From positions 31,216,501 to 31,280,500 of the forward strand of contig JAPTOF010000001.1 of the NCBI GenBank assembly GCA_028554755.1: a DNA stretch of 64,000 nt, written 5' to 3'. This document shows positions 35,591 to 47,814 of this stretch, in pieces; the stretch's first letter is position 1, and each line of letters opens with the position of its first letter. The position numbers were made by a program, and so were the translations under genes. Source of the stretch: Cordia subcordata (taxonomy: Eukaryota; Streptophyta; Magnoliopsida; Boraginales; Cordiaceae). The notes below the pieces were generated by a model. That model was not told the origin of the DNA. It did not search any database and saw nothing but the letters and a program-made list of their open reading frames with translations.

Positions 35591-37255
35591 TGTTGAAGGC
35601 TATAACTGATGAACCTAGATGTAGTAAAAAGGCAAGGACATCTATGTCTTTTAGGCCTAACTTTATAACGTTTATGTTAGAAAGTGATCCTAGAACATTC
35701 AAGGAAGCTATGTCTATCCCTGAGGCACCTCTTTGGCAAGAGGTGGTGAATAGTGAGATTGAGTCCATTATGTACAATCATACATGGGAATTGGTAGATC
35801 TACCTTCTGAAAATAAACCTTTAGGGTGCAAACGGATTTTCAAGAAGAAGATGAGGCAGATGGGTCAATGACAAATATAAGGCCTGATCGGTTATAAAAG
35901 GCTTTAATCAAAAGGAGGGTCTAAATTACTTTGATATTTATTCACCGGTAATAAGAATTACATCTATTTGGATGTTGATAGCTATTGCAACTGTATATAG
36001 TTTGGAGATCCATCAAATAGATGTAAAGATGACTTTCTTGAATGGAGATCTAAAGACGACTTTCTTGAATAGAGTTCTAAAAGAGGAGATCTATATGGAA
36101 TAGCTCGAAGGGTTTGTAGTTCTAGGTCAAGAGAAAAAAGTTTGTAAGCTTGTGAAATCTCTTTACAGATTAAAACAAGCATCTAAGCAATGGCACGAGA
36201 AATTTGATCAAGTCATGCTCATGAATAGATTCAAAATTAACGAGTTTGATAAGTGTGTTTATTGGAAAGGCACAGATTAGAATTTTGTCATTGTTTGTCT
36301 TTATGTAGATGACATGCTTATGATGGGAAAGAATAATGAAGCAGTTATGTCTACAAAGAAGATGCTCTCCCGAAATTTGAAATGAAAGACATGGGTGTCG
36401 CATATGTAATCCTAGGTATAAAAATCATTAAGACACCTAACGGCCTAGCCTTGTCCCAGTTCTATTACATTGAGAAAATACTAAACAAGCATGATAAGGA
36501 TGACACTGGGATTGCAAAGACTCCTTTAGATGTAAGTGTATATCTAAGGAAAAATGCGGGTGAAGAGGCATCTCAATTGAAGTATTCCTGGATTATAGGG
36601 AGTCTAATGTACATAATGAACAGTACAAAACCCGAAATAGCATGTGCTATGAATAGGCTAAGTAAATACACTAGTAATCTAAGTCAAGAACATTGGATTG
36701 CACTAGTCAAGGTCTTAAGATACTTGAGAAACACCATGAAGTACGAGTTACATTATACTAGGTTTCCATGAGTATTAGAAGGGTATAGTGATGCTAATTA
36801 GATGTCTGATACCAAAGACTTGAGATCCACGAGTGGATATGTTTTTACCTTAGTAGGTGCAGTTGTGTCATAGAAGTCCACTAAGCAAAAGTGTATAGCC
36901 AGATCCACTATGGAATCTGAGTTTATAGTTTTAGATAAAGCTGGGGAAGAAGCTAAAAGGATTTGACAATTCTTCGAGGACATTCCACATTGGCCAAAGC
37001 CTGTGAGAGCTATTAGTATTCACTATGATAGCCAATCTGTGATTAACAGGGCTTAAAGCATCAAATATAATAGTAAGTCTAGGCATATACATCATAGACA
37101 TCACACCGTTAAGCAAGTGCTCTCTAATGGGGTTATTACTCTATACTATGTGAAGTCTAAAGATAACATTGCGGATTCGCTCATCAAAGGGGTGAATAGA
37201 GAGCAAGTTTTGAAGTTGTTGAAGGGAATGGGTCCTAAGCCTAAAAACTAATTAA
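35590..37255 (+). pseudogene. Reverse transcriptase and RNase H of copia B
   Basis: SFRPNFITFMLESDPRTFKE at about 35647 and FKEAMSIPEAPLWQEVVNSE mark the start. LYVDDMLMMG near 36300 keeps the catalytic YVDD box. MKDMGVAYVILGIKII follows at 36382, then SLMYIMNSTKPEIACAMNRL near 36600. RNase H text begins GYSDAN near 36780 and includes STKQKCIARSTMESEF and HYDSQSVINRA. The end reads LKLLKGMGPKP just before 37255. A 27-bp duplication (36025-36051 and 36052-36078) repeats nine codons. Several stops and at least two frameshifts are visible. Confidence 0.88.
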
Positions 37256-37828
37256 GGTACTTGACAACCCTACTTTGTTGACAAGAGATCCCTGAATCTT
37301 GGTTCAAAGGGAAAACTAGATTATGTGTGACTTTACTCAAGCACTATAGGGGTATAGATCTCTTTTTACCCATTCCTATGATAACCAAACAATATGGCTT
37401 GCGCGGGTTAGGATAAGCTTTTGCTTTTAATGATTCTTGTAGCTTCGAAAAGCTATGTGGGGTATAGAAGGGTACCCTTCATGAAGAATCACCTATATGA
37501 GTAAAAATGAGCCACTCCTAAGATAACTAAAGGCTGAATTCTCTGAGTATTCATGAATACTGAGAGTTGTTCAGGGCTAAAATGAACACAATGGTGAGAA
37601 CTAGAAGTACATTGAGAGGTGTTATGTTTGCGCTATTGTCTTGGTTTACACTAAAGCTAAATAGTTCAAGACCTCGAGTCTATTGGTCAGTGAGTAAATC
37701 TGATAGTACTCACTAAAGAAGGCTGAAAGCCAAAGCTACCTATCTTGAGGCAGTATCTTTCTATGAACTCTCTATTCTGTTTTCATAGTTAGCATTTTGA
37801 CTAGCAAATTTCCATTCATGTGGGGGAA

Positions 37829-38479
37829 TGTTAAAATTGTGAATGAGAAATTTCAATAACATAACATTGCATGTAAAGAGAAACGTTCAGAGCATTTGTT
37901 ACATCTATTGGTCTTAATTTGCAATTATTACTGTAATGATGACCATTTGATGATGACATTCAAATGCATTACATTGTGGTTATGGCTTTGCATTGTAACT
38001 CCTTCCTTTGGTTTTTCTCTTATTATTATGTAGTTAATTGGTGTAATTATTTGGTTAGATCTTTTCTCTATATATAGTGGCATCTTTTACTTTAAGCACA
38101 ATAGTCTTTCAACATTTAGTCTATATAGTTTTCTAGAAAAGCTCCAAAGCATATTTTTTTATTTAAGTTTTCTTGTGCGCATATCATTGGTTATTTGAGA
38201 GAGGTTCTATACTTCCAGTTTGACAGTTTCTTGTGTGGGAGTACTACTGTACGTTAAGAAGATAAAAGTCATTGTATCCTCGAATAGATACGCCATACCT
38301 CTTTAACACTTGTAGAGGGGGCGTAAATCCCTTAAGGAGATCGTGTTTTCACGAGCATCGATTTTATTTTTATTCCTGTTGTACAGCTGATCTCATCTTA
38401 TAGGAAAATAATATTACATATATTGTCTATATCTTCGAAATTTTAGTTTCTATTATTATTTGTTATTAAGTTTCTAACC
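37829..38479 (+). repeat. 3' LTR of copia B
   Basis: Starts TGTTAAAATTGTGAATGAG directly after the polypurine tract (37819-37828) and ends TTTCTAACC, the last base having changed from A. It is followed by the TATAA duplication. Confidence 0.9.
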
Positions 38480-39183
38480 TATAATACAATAAAATGGATA
38501 ACGTAAAAATTAAAATAATGTATTTAATTAAAATAAGAAGAAACATAAAACTATGAGTCATTTGGAATAGGAAAGTTATTGGAATGAAACTAAAATAAAG
38601 GTGTGATTGAAAATAAGGGAACTATTAGAGTCAAATTGAAATAGGAGGTCCATTCTAGATGGCAAAATAAAGCAAACCCCCCTAAATGTAGGGTAAAAAA
38701 AGGTAACCTATTAGAGTTAGTTAAGTAAGTACAATCTTAATCTAACAAAGGTAAACCTACTTGCATTTTTACATAGTTTACTAGAATCTAATAAATATAG
38801 TTAAACCAATAAATTTTTCTTTGTGTTTCCTAATATGCCCCTTAATTAAAAGTAATATTACATGACTCCAACTACAATCAAGTTAATAGAAACATATCAA
38901 AAAGGATACACATTAATTAAATATAGGCATATAAGAAAACAATTATTTAATTACCTACTCAAAAAAGAAAACAAGACTATAATGTGGGACATAAGGAATA
39001 TGAGCCTTTTTTTTTTTTGGATGGAGGTAGTAATAAAGAAGTAAAAAGATCTTTGCATAATATATATTATAAGCTATTAATGTATTCAGTAAATACATGA
39101 TTATAAGTAACACTGTTAGTTAAAATTATTAAAAAGAATTTTTTTAAAAAAAATTAATGTTGTAAAACTGTTAAAGAAGTCTT

Positions 39184-39231
39184 GTATGTATATGTATGTG
39201 TGTGTGTGTGTGTCTGTGTGTGTATATATAT
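39184..39231. repeat. Microsatellite, (GT)n with flanking (TA)n
   Basis: GTATGTATATGTATGTGTGT passes into a GT run with one CT break and ends in TATATATA. Confidence 0.95.
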
Positions 39232-39307
39232 GATCTCTCTAAATTCCATTAGATGTGATACTAATCTCTATCGGGCAGAGAGCGTGGAGGAAGAGCTCTA
39301 CCAATAA

Positions 39308-39539
39308 GAGCCTGTTTGGATTGACTTTTTTTTTTTAAAGGAAAAAACAATTTTTTTCTGAAAAAGTTACATTAAATTTATAATAACTATTTGATTTGGC
39401 TTCTGAAAAAAATTGAAACTATGAAAAAAGCTTAAATATAGTTTTTTTTAGAAGCTAAAATTTTCAGCTTCTTAAAAAAACTGTTTTTCAAAAACTATTA
39501 AAAAAACGCTTTTGAAAAAAAACCAATCCAAATGGGCCC
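39308..39539. mobile_element. Tourist-like MITE, copy 2
   Basis: 232 bp with TAA on both sides (39305-39307 and 39540-39542). It starts GAGCCTGTTTGGATTGAC and ends CCAATCCAAATGGGCCC, so the ends are inverted repeats. The interior is A- and T-rich, like copies 1 and 3. Confidence 0.9.
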
Positions 39540-41305
39540 TAAGTGCGCTATTTGAAAATCAAACTATCAAATTTTCTTGTTGCAAGGGCAAGGCTATTGT
39601 CACCTAAACCAACAATTTGTTGGTATTGCTTGATTTTTGCTTAGTTTCCCTCTCCCTCCTTCCCTCCCTACCCCCCTCCTCTTCCAATTTTCTTTGGTCT
39701 AGACTTGGTCAGCCTCTTACACAATTAATTTTCAGCTAGCTTGAACAACAAACTATATAATCTTATAAGTTGGAATTCTAAAGCTTGCAAATCTTTTCAT
39801 GATACACTGTTATTGCCACTACTACTACAACAATAACAGTTTTCTAGGCTTAGTTAAGAAACAAAACATATGCTTATTTAGCATAATTTTACACTTCATT
39901 TGAATCTAGGGCAATGGGTGGAAAGGGAGGTAAGCGAACAGATTGGAAAAAAATTCTTAGCCTTGTTTGCTTTGAAAGTCTTCAAAGGGGCAAGGATTTA
40001 GAGGGAGAGGCACACTACTACTTTAAAGTAAATTAAGATAGAGTGAAAGGAAATTCAAAAATATTTAACAACAATTTTCTCGTTATAATGATAACAAAAT
40101 CAAAATAAGAAAAAAAATTAAAAATCAATTGGCACAAAAAATTTATCTCTTCCTTTCGTTTCTTTCCGAATATATTCATAATATTTTCTGACTATTTTCT
40201 TTATAAAATTTTTTAGTCCAAACAAAAATTAGTAATATCTTCTCATCTCCTTTCCTTTCCTTTCCTTCCCTTATTTAATTTTTTTTGCCTAACCTAAAAA
40301 CAGTGTCATTAGATTCTCTTTTTTTACCTTCTCCAAGAAAACATCCAACACATGAGTAATCACAAAGGAGATCAATGCCTGACCAATATGAAAACATTGC
40401 CTTAATGATTTTTTTATCATTATTAAGTTCCCTCTATTATTTCCTCTACAGTCTCATGAAAAATGTTTTCTTTTTTCTTTTTTTTTGTTTTAATAAAACT
40501 ATATTACCCTATACAAGCCACCCATATTTGGAACCCTTAACTATATTCCTCTATATAAGTACACAAGACAAGTCCACCGATAAAATCTCACAAGAAAATT
40601 AACATGATGGTACTAGATTCTCTCTGGATGAGTGGAAGAAAAAGACATGAATATGGTAACAAAGCCATCTAAAGCCTTAACCTCTCTTCTCTTCTTTAAG
40701 TAAATCTACAAAGCCTTAACCTCTCTTATCTTCTTCAAGTAAATCTTCAGCTGCTACATAGAGGTACCATGAACCTGTTGGGTACTAATTTTTCTTGTTG
40801 ATGCTATAGTTGTATAGTAGACATTGTTTCTCAGCCATTGACCTTGCTGTTCCTACTGTATCAAACTAATTCTAACAGATTCTTTTTTTTTTTTTCTATA
40901 TCCAAAGATTTTGTAGCATTTCCTTACATGTAGGAATTCTCTATTTCAGTTTTACTATAGCAATCTCTCTACATTTAATTAAATTCTGATTTAAAGGAAT
41001 TCTTATTCCAATTTTACTATAATAGCTTTCCTATTTTAAAATTTCCTTAATATTGTTCTAGGGAATGAGTTTACTATTTATAGATGTAGGGATATTAAAA
41101 ATTTAATAATTCAGGGATTAAATTTTATCTCTACAAATCTACTGTAACTATTTATTCCTATATTTATCCCTACATGTGAAATAGAGAGAATTTTAGGACA
41201 TCTGCTAGAGATGCCCTCTGTCGTTAGATTTTTGGTGTCATAAACAACTTTCACTGCACACTCAAGCTTAGTATGCTATTATTTTCATGCATAAAACTTA
41301 AAAGC

Positions 41306-41598
41306 TGTTGTAAAATAACTATAAAGAAAAATATGTAGAAATAGAAAATTGAATTCTATTGAATTCTCTTTGAATCCCTTTTATTACCTCAGTCAATTTG
41401 CTTCACCCAACTTCTCCTTTATAGGAAAAAAATTGAGACAAAGCATTAAATGTAAGTTGACAAAGATAACTTCATTTTCAAAGTTGCATCCTATTTTATC
41501 AAATGATGCATGGCTTTGTCAGAAGCAATCTCGAGCATGCATTTTGTTTTCAACATTTGCATGCTATTTTTGATTTTATGAATGGACATTTCACAACA
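41306..41598 (-). repeat. 3' LTR of copia C
   Basis: 293 bp. On the plus strand it starts TGTTGTAAAATAAC and ends CATTTCACAACA, so its ends are short inverted repeats. It closely matches 47055-47386. Confidence 0.93.
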
Positions 41599-41747
41599 CT
41601 CCCCCTTGGACATTCATCACAAAAATATTCTTGTTATACGTTTCATGCTACCTCATTAAAAACCTTGTCAAGAAAACCCAGTGGGACAAAACCTAGGCTA
41701 AGGAAAAAAGAGTACAGCGAGTATAATTCTTCCCCCCATAAAGGCAA

Positions 41748-43310
41748 TCAGGAACAATTTCTAAGTCGTTGCATACCAATCTTGTATACCAATTTCTCCA
41801 ATATTGTTGTAGGTAATGCCTTTGTAAACAATTCTGCTAAATTTTCACTTGAGCGAGTTTGACAAACATCAATCTCATCTTTCTTTTGGAGTTCATGTGT
41901 AAAGAAAAACTTTGGTGAGATATGCTTGGTTCTGTCACCTTTGATATGACCTTCTTTAACTTGAGCAATGCATACAGTATTATCTTCATATAGTATAGTA
42001 GGTCCTCCTTTGTTAGATGAAATGTTGCATTCTCCTTCAATATGTTGAGTTAAAGACTTTAACCATACACATTCTCGGCTCACCTCATGTAGTGCAAGTA
42101 TTTCAGCATGATTTAAAGAAGTGGCAACAATAGTTTGTTTTGTTGAGCACCAAGAAATAGCTATTTTACCATATGTGAAGAGATATCCAGTTTGGGATCG
42201 TCCTTTATGCGAATTAGATAAATACCCAGCTTCTGTATACCCAGGTAATTCAGGATGTGCATGCTTCGAATACAATAAGCCCATATCAATTGTTCCACGA
42301 AGATAACGAAATACATGTTTAATATCAGTCTAATGTCTTCGTGTTAGTGCAACACTAAATCTTGCTAATATATTTACAGAAAATGCAATATCTGGACGTG
42401 TATTGTTAGCAAGATACATCAATGCGCCAATTGCACTAAGATACCATACTTCAGGGCCAAGTACTTCTTCGTTATCTTCTCGAGGATGAAAATGGCCCTT
42501 TTGATATCAAGAGATCGAGCAACCATTGGGGTACTTAATGGATGAGCTTTATCCATATTGAATCTCTTCAAAACTTTTTCAATATAAGTTTTTTGGTGAA
42601 CTAAAATTCCACTTGGCAAATGTTCAATTTGTAGGCTGAGATAAAATTTAGTCTTGCCCAGATCTTTCATTTCAAATTCTTTACATAAATGTGCAACTGC
42701 TGTTGTAAGCTCTTCAATAGTCCCAATGATGTTTAAATCATCAACATATACAGCAATAATAACAAACTCTTTTCTTAATCTCTTGATAAAAACACATGGG
42801 CTTATAGGACTATTAGCATATCCGTCCTTTAGGAGGTATGTACTTAGAAAATTGTCTCACATTTGTCCAGACTGTTTCAATCCATATAAGGATCTTTCTA
42901 ATTTAATGGAGTACATCTCTCGGGGTTTTGATCTATATGCTTCAGGCATATTTAGTCCTTCAGGAACTTTCATATAAATATCACTATCAAGTGACCCATA
43001 CAAATATACTATCACTACATCCATGAGGTGCATATGAAGTCCCTCATAAATTGCTAGGTTGAATAAATATCTGAATGTGATTGCGTCCACCACAGGAAAA
43101 TATGTCTCCTCATAATTAATTCCAGGCCTTTGTGAAAAACCTTGTGCTACAAGTCGTGCTTTATATCTTACAATTTCATTGTTTTCATTTCGTTTTCACA
43201 TGAATACCCACTTGTGGCTAACAAGTCTTATATTTTGAAGCGTTTGGACGATAGATCCAAAAACTTTACGCTTTGTAAGAGAATTTAATTCAGCATCCAT
43301 TGCGTCTTTC
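41748..43310 (-). pseudogene. Reverse transcriptase and RNase H of copia C
   Basis: Minus-strand reading. The RT starts upstream of 43093 with VDAITFRYLFNLAI and KVPEGLNMPEAYRSKPREMY, and has LERSLYGLKQSGQM near 42857. VYVDDLNIIG near 42740 keeps the catalytic YVDD. MKDLGKTKFYLSLQIEHLPS (42670 downward) and HQKTYIEKVLKRFNMDKAHP follow. The RNase H frame 42284-41748 is open for 178 codons, with RSQTGYLFTYGKIAISW, SLNHAEILALHEVSRECVWL and the ending KIGMQRLRNCS. Breaks near 42320-42500 and 42840 separate the blocks. Confidence 0.9.
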
Positions 43311-44720
43311 TATTTAGGCCAATCATTTCTATGTCGACATTCTTGAACGGATTTTGGTTCATAATCCTCGCTTTCCATCATCAATTCAGTGGCTACTACA
43401 TATGAAATTTTTTTATCAACAACAATATCAGTTTGGCTCCATCTTTTTTCTATAGAAATATAATTAATTAAGATCTCTTCATTTTCAATATTGTCGCTAT
43501 TTTTCTCACACTCAGGTACCTGATTTTCTACTAGTGTTACCTTTCCAACAGTTTTTGTGACATTTACAGGATCATTAAGAATCTTGAAAATTCCAATTTG
43601 TTTATTTAGCTCCCTCCTTTTTCGAGGATTTTTATCTTTGAAACCAATTGGTCTACCAAGTTCTTGACGTGCCGTAGATTTATTTGGTAGAGTATTAGAT
43701 TGTTCTTTTGAAATATCAATTCTAGCAGGAGTATTTTGAGCTAGAACATGTGACTTAGTCACTCTCTTTATATCAGTGAATGCATCAGATAATTGATGAG
43801 CAATCTTTTGTAGATGAATAATTTTCTGAACTTCTTGTTCAGATAAATTTGTGCGAGAATCAAAATGAGCCATAGATGATGCATTCCATGTAATTTCTTG
43901 CTTTTCCAGCTTTTGTTTTTCTCCCCTAATGCTGGGAATACTGTTTTGTTAAACTGGCAATCAGCAAAACATGTTGTAAAAAGATCTCCAGTTAAGGGTT
44001 CAAGATATTTAATGATTGATGGAGATTTAAAACCAACATATATTCCCAGTCTTCTTTGTGGTCCCATTTTTGTGTGTTGTGGTGGAGCAATTGGAACATA
44101 TATTGCACAACCAAATATTTTTAAATGGGATATATTTAGTTCGTGACCAGAAACCAATTGTAAAAGAAAATATTTATGATAAGCAGTTGGTCTTATCCGA
44201 ACTAGTGCTGCAGCATGCAATAAGGCATGTCTTCAAGCAAAACTAGGCAACTTAGTTCTCATAAGTAGTGGTCTAGCGATTAGCTATATACGTTTAATAA
44301 AAGACTCTACTAAATCATTTTGAGTATGCGTGTGAGCCATAGGATGCTGAACTATAATCCCAATTGATGTACAATAATCATTAAAAGATTGGGATGTAAA
44401 TTCTCCTGCATTATCAAGACGAATTTTTTTATTGTATAATCCAAAAATTGTGTACGTAGGCAGATTATTTGTGCAAGGAGTCTTGCAAATGCCACATTTC
44501 GAGTGGATAATAAAGAGACATGTGACCAACGTGTGGAGGAATCTATTAATGCAATAAAATATCGAAATGATCCACATGCTGGAAAAATAGGCCCACATAT
44601 GTCCCCTTGAATTTGTTCTAAAAATGCAGAATTTTTAGCATCAATTTTAGTTGAGGATGGCTTTATAATCAATTTCTCTTGGGTACAAGCAGCACATGAA
44701 AATTCATTTGATGAGAGCAC
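43310..44720 (-). pseudogene. Integrase of copia C, with linker to RT
   Basis: On the minus strand, IQGDICGPIFPACGSFRYFI near 44610 and LIDSSTRWSHVSLLSTRNVA near 44560 carry the integrase core with its first aspartate. The second block continues in other frames (RLDNAGEFTSQSFNDYC, then HPMAHTHTQNDLVESFIKR near 44330). The C-terminal part reads HLKIFGCAIYVPIAPPQHTK near 44120. A long acidic and basic linker (43873-43310) leads to RT. At least three frameshifts are present. Confidence 0.88.
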
Positions 44721-44723
44721 TTT

Positions 44724-45266
44724 TTAACTCTTTAATGAGTGCCCATGTGAATTTGTAATAATTCGTCTCATCATTATTGTGCCTGGATGTCCAAGGCGAT
44801 CATGCCAAAGAGTGAAATTCTTTGGGTCAATTATCTTTTGGTTTATCATAGCATGTGATTCCACAGGATTTATATAAGTACAATATAGTCCAGAAGATAA
44901 TGCTGGCAATTTTTCTAATATATGCTTTTCGCTAGATATAAGTGATGTGATATAGAGATATTCTTAATTGTCTTCTTTTATGGGTTCAATATAACAACCA
45001 TTTTCTCATATATCTCTAAAACTGAGTAGATTCCGTTGTGATCTACTGGAATATAAGGCATCGCTTATTATTATTTTTGTTCCTCCAGGAAACATAACAC
45101 AAGCTCTACCAAAGCCTTCAATTAGCTTTGCAAAACCAGCTATTGTATTAACATTTGCATTAGCTAATTTCAGTCGGGAGAAATACTCCTTATTCTTGAG
45201 AATAGTATGTGTTGTAGCACTATCAGCCAAATATATTTCTCCATCATTGATATGATGCAAATCCAT
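44724..45266 (-). pseudogene. Protease and GAG-pre-integrase of copia C
   Basis: The minus-strand frame 45266-45006 reads IYLADSATTHTI, the copia protease site D-S-G-A-T with G changed to A by deletion of the usual glycine position. It continues with NTIAGFAKLIEGFGRA. The frame 44909-44724 reads LWHDRLGHPGTIMMRRI, the GAG-pre-integrase signature. A stop separates the two. Confidence 0.85.
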
Positions 45267-45419
45267 AGTTCTTCACAGTAGTAATGAAACACAAATATTA
45301 GCAAAGATACGACATTCGTTTCATAAAAGATAGATATTATATTCGAGCTAAAATTAAGCATTAAAGTGGCAAACAGTTCGACATAATAAAACGTTCTATT
45401 TTACAAAAAGATTAATTTG

Positions 45420-46455
45420 GATGGATATTTTCATCACCAATCAATTGCTCAATATTTTCAGTAGCATCTCCAAAAAAATCAGAGTAGTCAAGGTGTGTGC
45501 AATTCATTTGAGTATTTTATTCAACAAGATTTGTCTCCACACCTTTTCCTTTTTCTTTCAACGAACCTTGATAAAAATCCACGAGATGTTTAGCAGTATG
45601 ACATGTTTGATGCTAATGTCCTTTCATGCCACATTTATAACAAGTACTTTCAGTATGTTGAAAAGATTTATTTCGTGGATTATTTCTCTTGTCGTGGTTT
45701 TCTTGTCTTTTGAAATTTGGTCTATTTGACCTATGAAAATTATGACCATTACCATGTCTATAACCACAGCCACGACCACAACCATGACCATATCCATGAC
45801 TACGCCCATGACCATAATTATTTGATGATGTAGCATTCACCTCAGAAGATGCAATTTCACTAATTTTAGGAAATGGTTCTGAGCCAGTTGGTCGTGTTTG
45901 ATGATTTTTTATCAGAAGCTCATTATTTTGCTCAGCAACAAGAAGACATGAGATTAATTCAGAATATTTTTTGAAACCACGCTTTCTATATTGTTGTTGC
46001 AAGAGAATATTAGATGCGTGAAAAGTAAAGAATGTTTTCTCTAACATGTCTTCATCAGTGATCCTTTCTCCGCATAATTTTAATTGTGAAGTAATTCTAA
46101 ATACAACAGAATTATACTCGCTTACAGTTTTAAAATCCTACAATCACAAGTGAATCCACTCGTAGCGAGCTTTAGAAAGGATTACTGTTTTATGATGATC
46201 AAATTTTTTGTTCAAATTTTGCCAAGGGATTTGTGGATCCTTTACTGTAAGGATTCAATTTTAAGCCCTTCATGGAGATGATGAAGAAGGAATATTAATG
46301 CTTTAGCGTGATCTTGTAAGGATGCATTATTTCCTTCTTCGATTGTTTCTCCAAGGTCCTTGGCATTGAATGTATTTCAATATCAAGGATCCATGATAAA
46401 TAGATGTTTCCAGAAATATCAAGGGCTACAAACTCAAGCGTCGTAAGGTTTGACA
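45420..46455 (-). pseudogene. gag of copia C
   Basis: The ATG at 46455 (minus) opens MSNLTTLEFVALDISGNIYL, the usual start of this Gag type. The middle is disturbed near 46130-46290. The frame 46047-45613 is open for 144 codons. It ends with a glycine, histidine and arginine-rich stretch (YGHGRSHGYGHGCGRGCG) followed by the zinc knuckle CYKCGMKGH, which continues to a final cysteine after a stop near 45613. The Gly-rich stretch before the knuckle is common in copia Gag. Confidence 0.87.
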
Positions 46456-47054
46456 TTATGAATCTAGCATACTTAAAAAAAAATTTAGTAAGAGAAATAA
46501 TAATATATTTAATTGACGTACCTTGTTGATCAGTAAATATAGGCATATGGAAAGAAATTAAAATATTATAAATATGGCATATGAGACTTATAAGCATGAC
46601 ATAATATAACGATATTAATTTCAAATGTAAATAACATGTTAGTGTAATTATTATAATTAGTCATTATATAATTATATTAGTGTTTATGTCCTTAGAAGTC
46701 ATCATTTTTTTCTTAATTAAGTCATCATAATCACATGTCCAAAAGTCAAGGTTATCATGTCCTCAAGGTTATCATGTCCTCAAAAATTACGGTATTTGTT
46801 ATTGTTTTATTTTATTATTATTATTTTAAGGATGAAATATTGCAATAACCTATTCTAAAAGAAATAATATAACATAAATTTTATTTCTAGAATAATGCAA
46901 TGTAAAATAAATAGGATAGTAAAAAAATTTTATGCTATAGATATTATGTAATGCCAAAAATAAAATAAGAATCGTTACCGAAATTTTTTGTAGGATCATG
47001 TAGCTTTTAATAATTTGCAGAACTCCTCATCGGCAGAGACTCGTGTTGATAACG

Positions 47055-47386
47055 TGTTGTAAAATAACTATATAGAATAATAGGTAGAGATAGAAAATTG
47101 AATTCTATTGAATTCTCTTTGAATCCCTTTTACTACCTCAGTCAATTTGCTTCACCCGACTTCTCCTATTTGTAGGAATCAATTTGCTTCACTCGACTTC
47201 TCCTATTTGTAGGAAAAAAATTGAGACAAACCATTAAATGTAAGTTGACAAAGATAATTTCATTTTCAAAGTTGCGTCCTATTTTATCAAGTGGTGCATG
47301 GCTTTGTCAGAAGCAATCTTGAGCATACATTTTGTTTTCAACATTTGTATGCTATTTTTGACTTTATAAATGGACATTTCACAACA
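47055..47386 (-). repeat. 5' LTR of copia C
   Basis: 332 bp, same ends as the 3' LTR. It is longer because a 37-bp unit (CAATTTGCTTCACCCGACTT and onward) is tandemly duplicated at 47143-47179 and 47180-47216; the 3' LTR has one unit. Confidence 0.92.
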
Positions 47387-47391
47387 AAAGC

Positions 47392-47814
47392 TTTATTGTA
47401 CAATCGCTTATTTTTATACAGTGGGTAGAACTTTTGCAATGACAAAAAAAAGTATTTGTTTCAATAGAAAAATTCAGTGACCAAAATATGAACAAAATAA
47501 TTTCGCAAAAATTGATCAAATTACCCTTTTGAAAGCAAACATGACGGGCTCTTTGAAAAATTATAAAAAGGTAGAGGGCTGAAATGACTTTAACCCTTCT
47601 ACGAATACATACATGGTGGATGATCTCAATTGTCCCTATCAGATTTTAGTGTAGAAAAGTCACTATTACTATTAGAGTACTAAATGAATGTAAGCCATTA
47701 AATCTAAGTCAACAAATTATCTTATCCACCTTTTGAAAATTCCAAGTTTTTCTTTTTCTTTCTCCATCCCCTTGTTTGTTTTGCTTTGCTTCGTTCCGCT
47801 TCCTCGGAAAGGCG
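47392..47814. other. Upstream region of the F-box gene
   Basis: 423 bp between the copia C target duplication and the F-box ATG. The last 90 bp are pyrimidine-rich (TTTTTCTTTTTCTTTCTCC near 47745), as in many plant 5' leaders. No clear TATA box was seen. Confidence 0.5.

Larger units (their letters stand above)
32740..38479 (+). mobile_element. Copia B: Ty1/copia retrotransposon with internal deletion
   Basis: LTRs at 32740-33437 and 37829-38479 are flanked by exact TATAA duplications (32735-32739 and 38480-38484). The polypurine tract TGTGGGGGAA sits just before the 3' LTR. The interior (4.4 kb) holds gag, a zinc knuckle, part of the protease region, the integrase C-terminal part, RT and RNase H in that order. 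The integrase catalytic core is missing. Frameshifts and stops are spread through gag and pol, so the element is non-autonomous. The LTRs differ by several changes per 100 bases, so it is not a recent insertion. No canonical primer site was seen after the 5' LTR. Confidence 0.93.
38485..41305. other. Intergenic DNA with a MITE and a microsatellite; no gene seen
   Basis: AT-rich with frequent poly-A and poly-T. It contains the Tourist-like MITE at 39308-39539 and a GT-rich microsatellite at 39184-39231. The frame at 40375-40602 is hydrophobic by composition and shows no motif. Two near-copies of TAAAGCCTTAACCTCTCTTC (about 40673 and 40711) form a short tandem repeat. Confidence 0.6.
41306..47386 (-). 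mobile_element. Copia C: Ty1/copia retrotransposon, minus strand
   Basis: LTRs at 41306-41598 and 47055-47386 are flanked by exact AAAGC duplications (41301-41305 and 47387-47391). The interior on the minus strand gives gag, protease, GAG-pre-integrase, integrase, RT and RNase H in copia order. The polypurine tract (minus-strand AAGGGGGAG) touches the 3' LTR at 41599-41609. After the 5' LTR the minus strand reads CGTTATCAACACGAG, the likely primer-binding site. All domains are recognisable, but stops and frameshifts break the long frames. This is the best preserved element of the window; its 5' end lies about 430 bp from the F-box start codon. Confidence 0.95.

Noticed and set aside
45624..45836. 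Methionine and valine-rich membrane-like frame
   Set aside because: It is the out-of-frame shadow of the Gly/His-rich stretch of copia C gag.
47776..47814. Longer N-terminus for the F-box protein
   Set aside because: The upstream frame has no ATG (it would begin at TTG), and the F-box starts right after the ATG at 47815.
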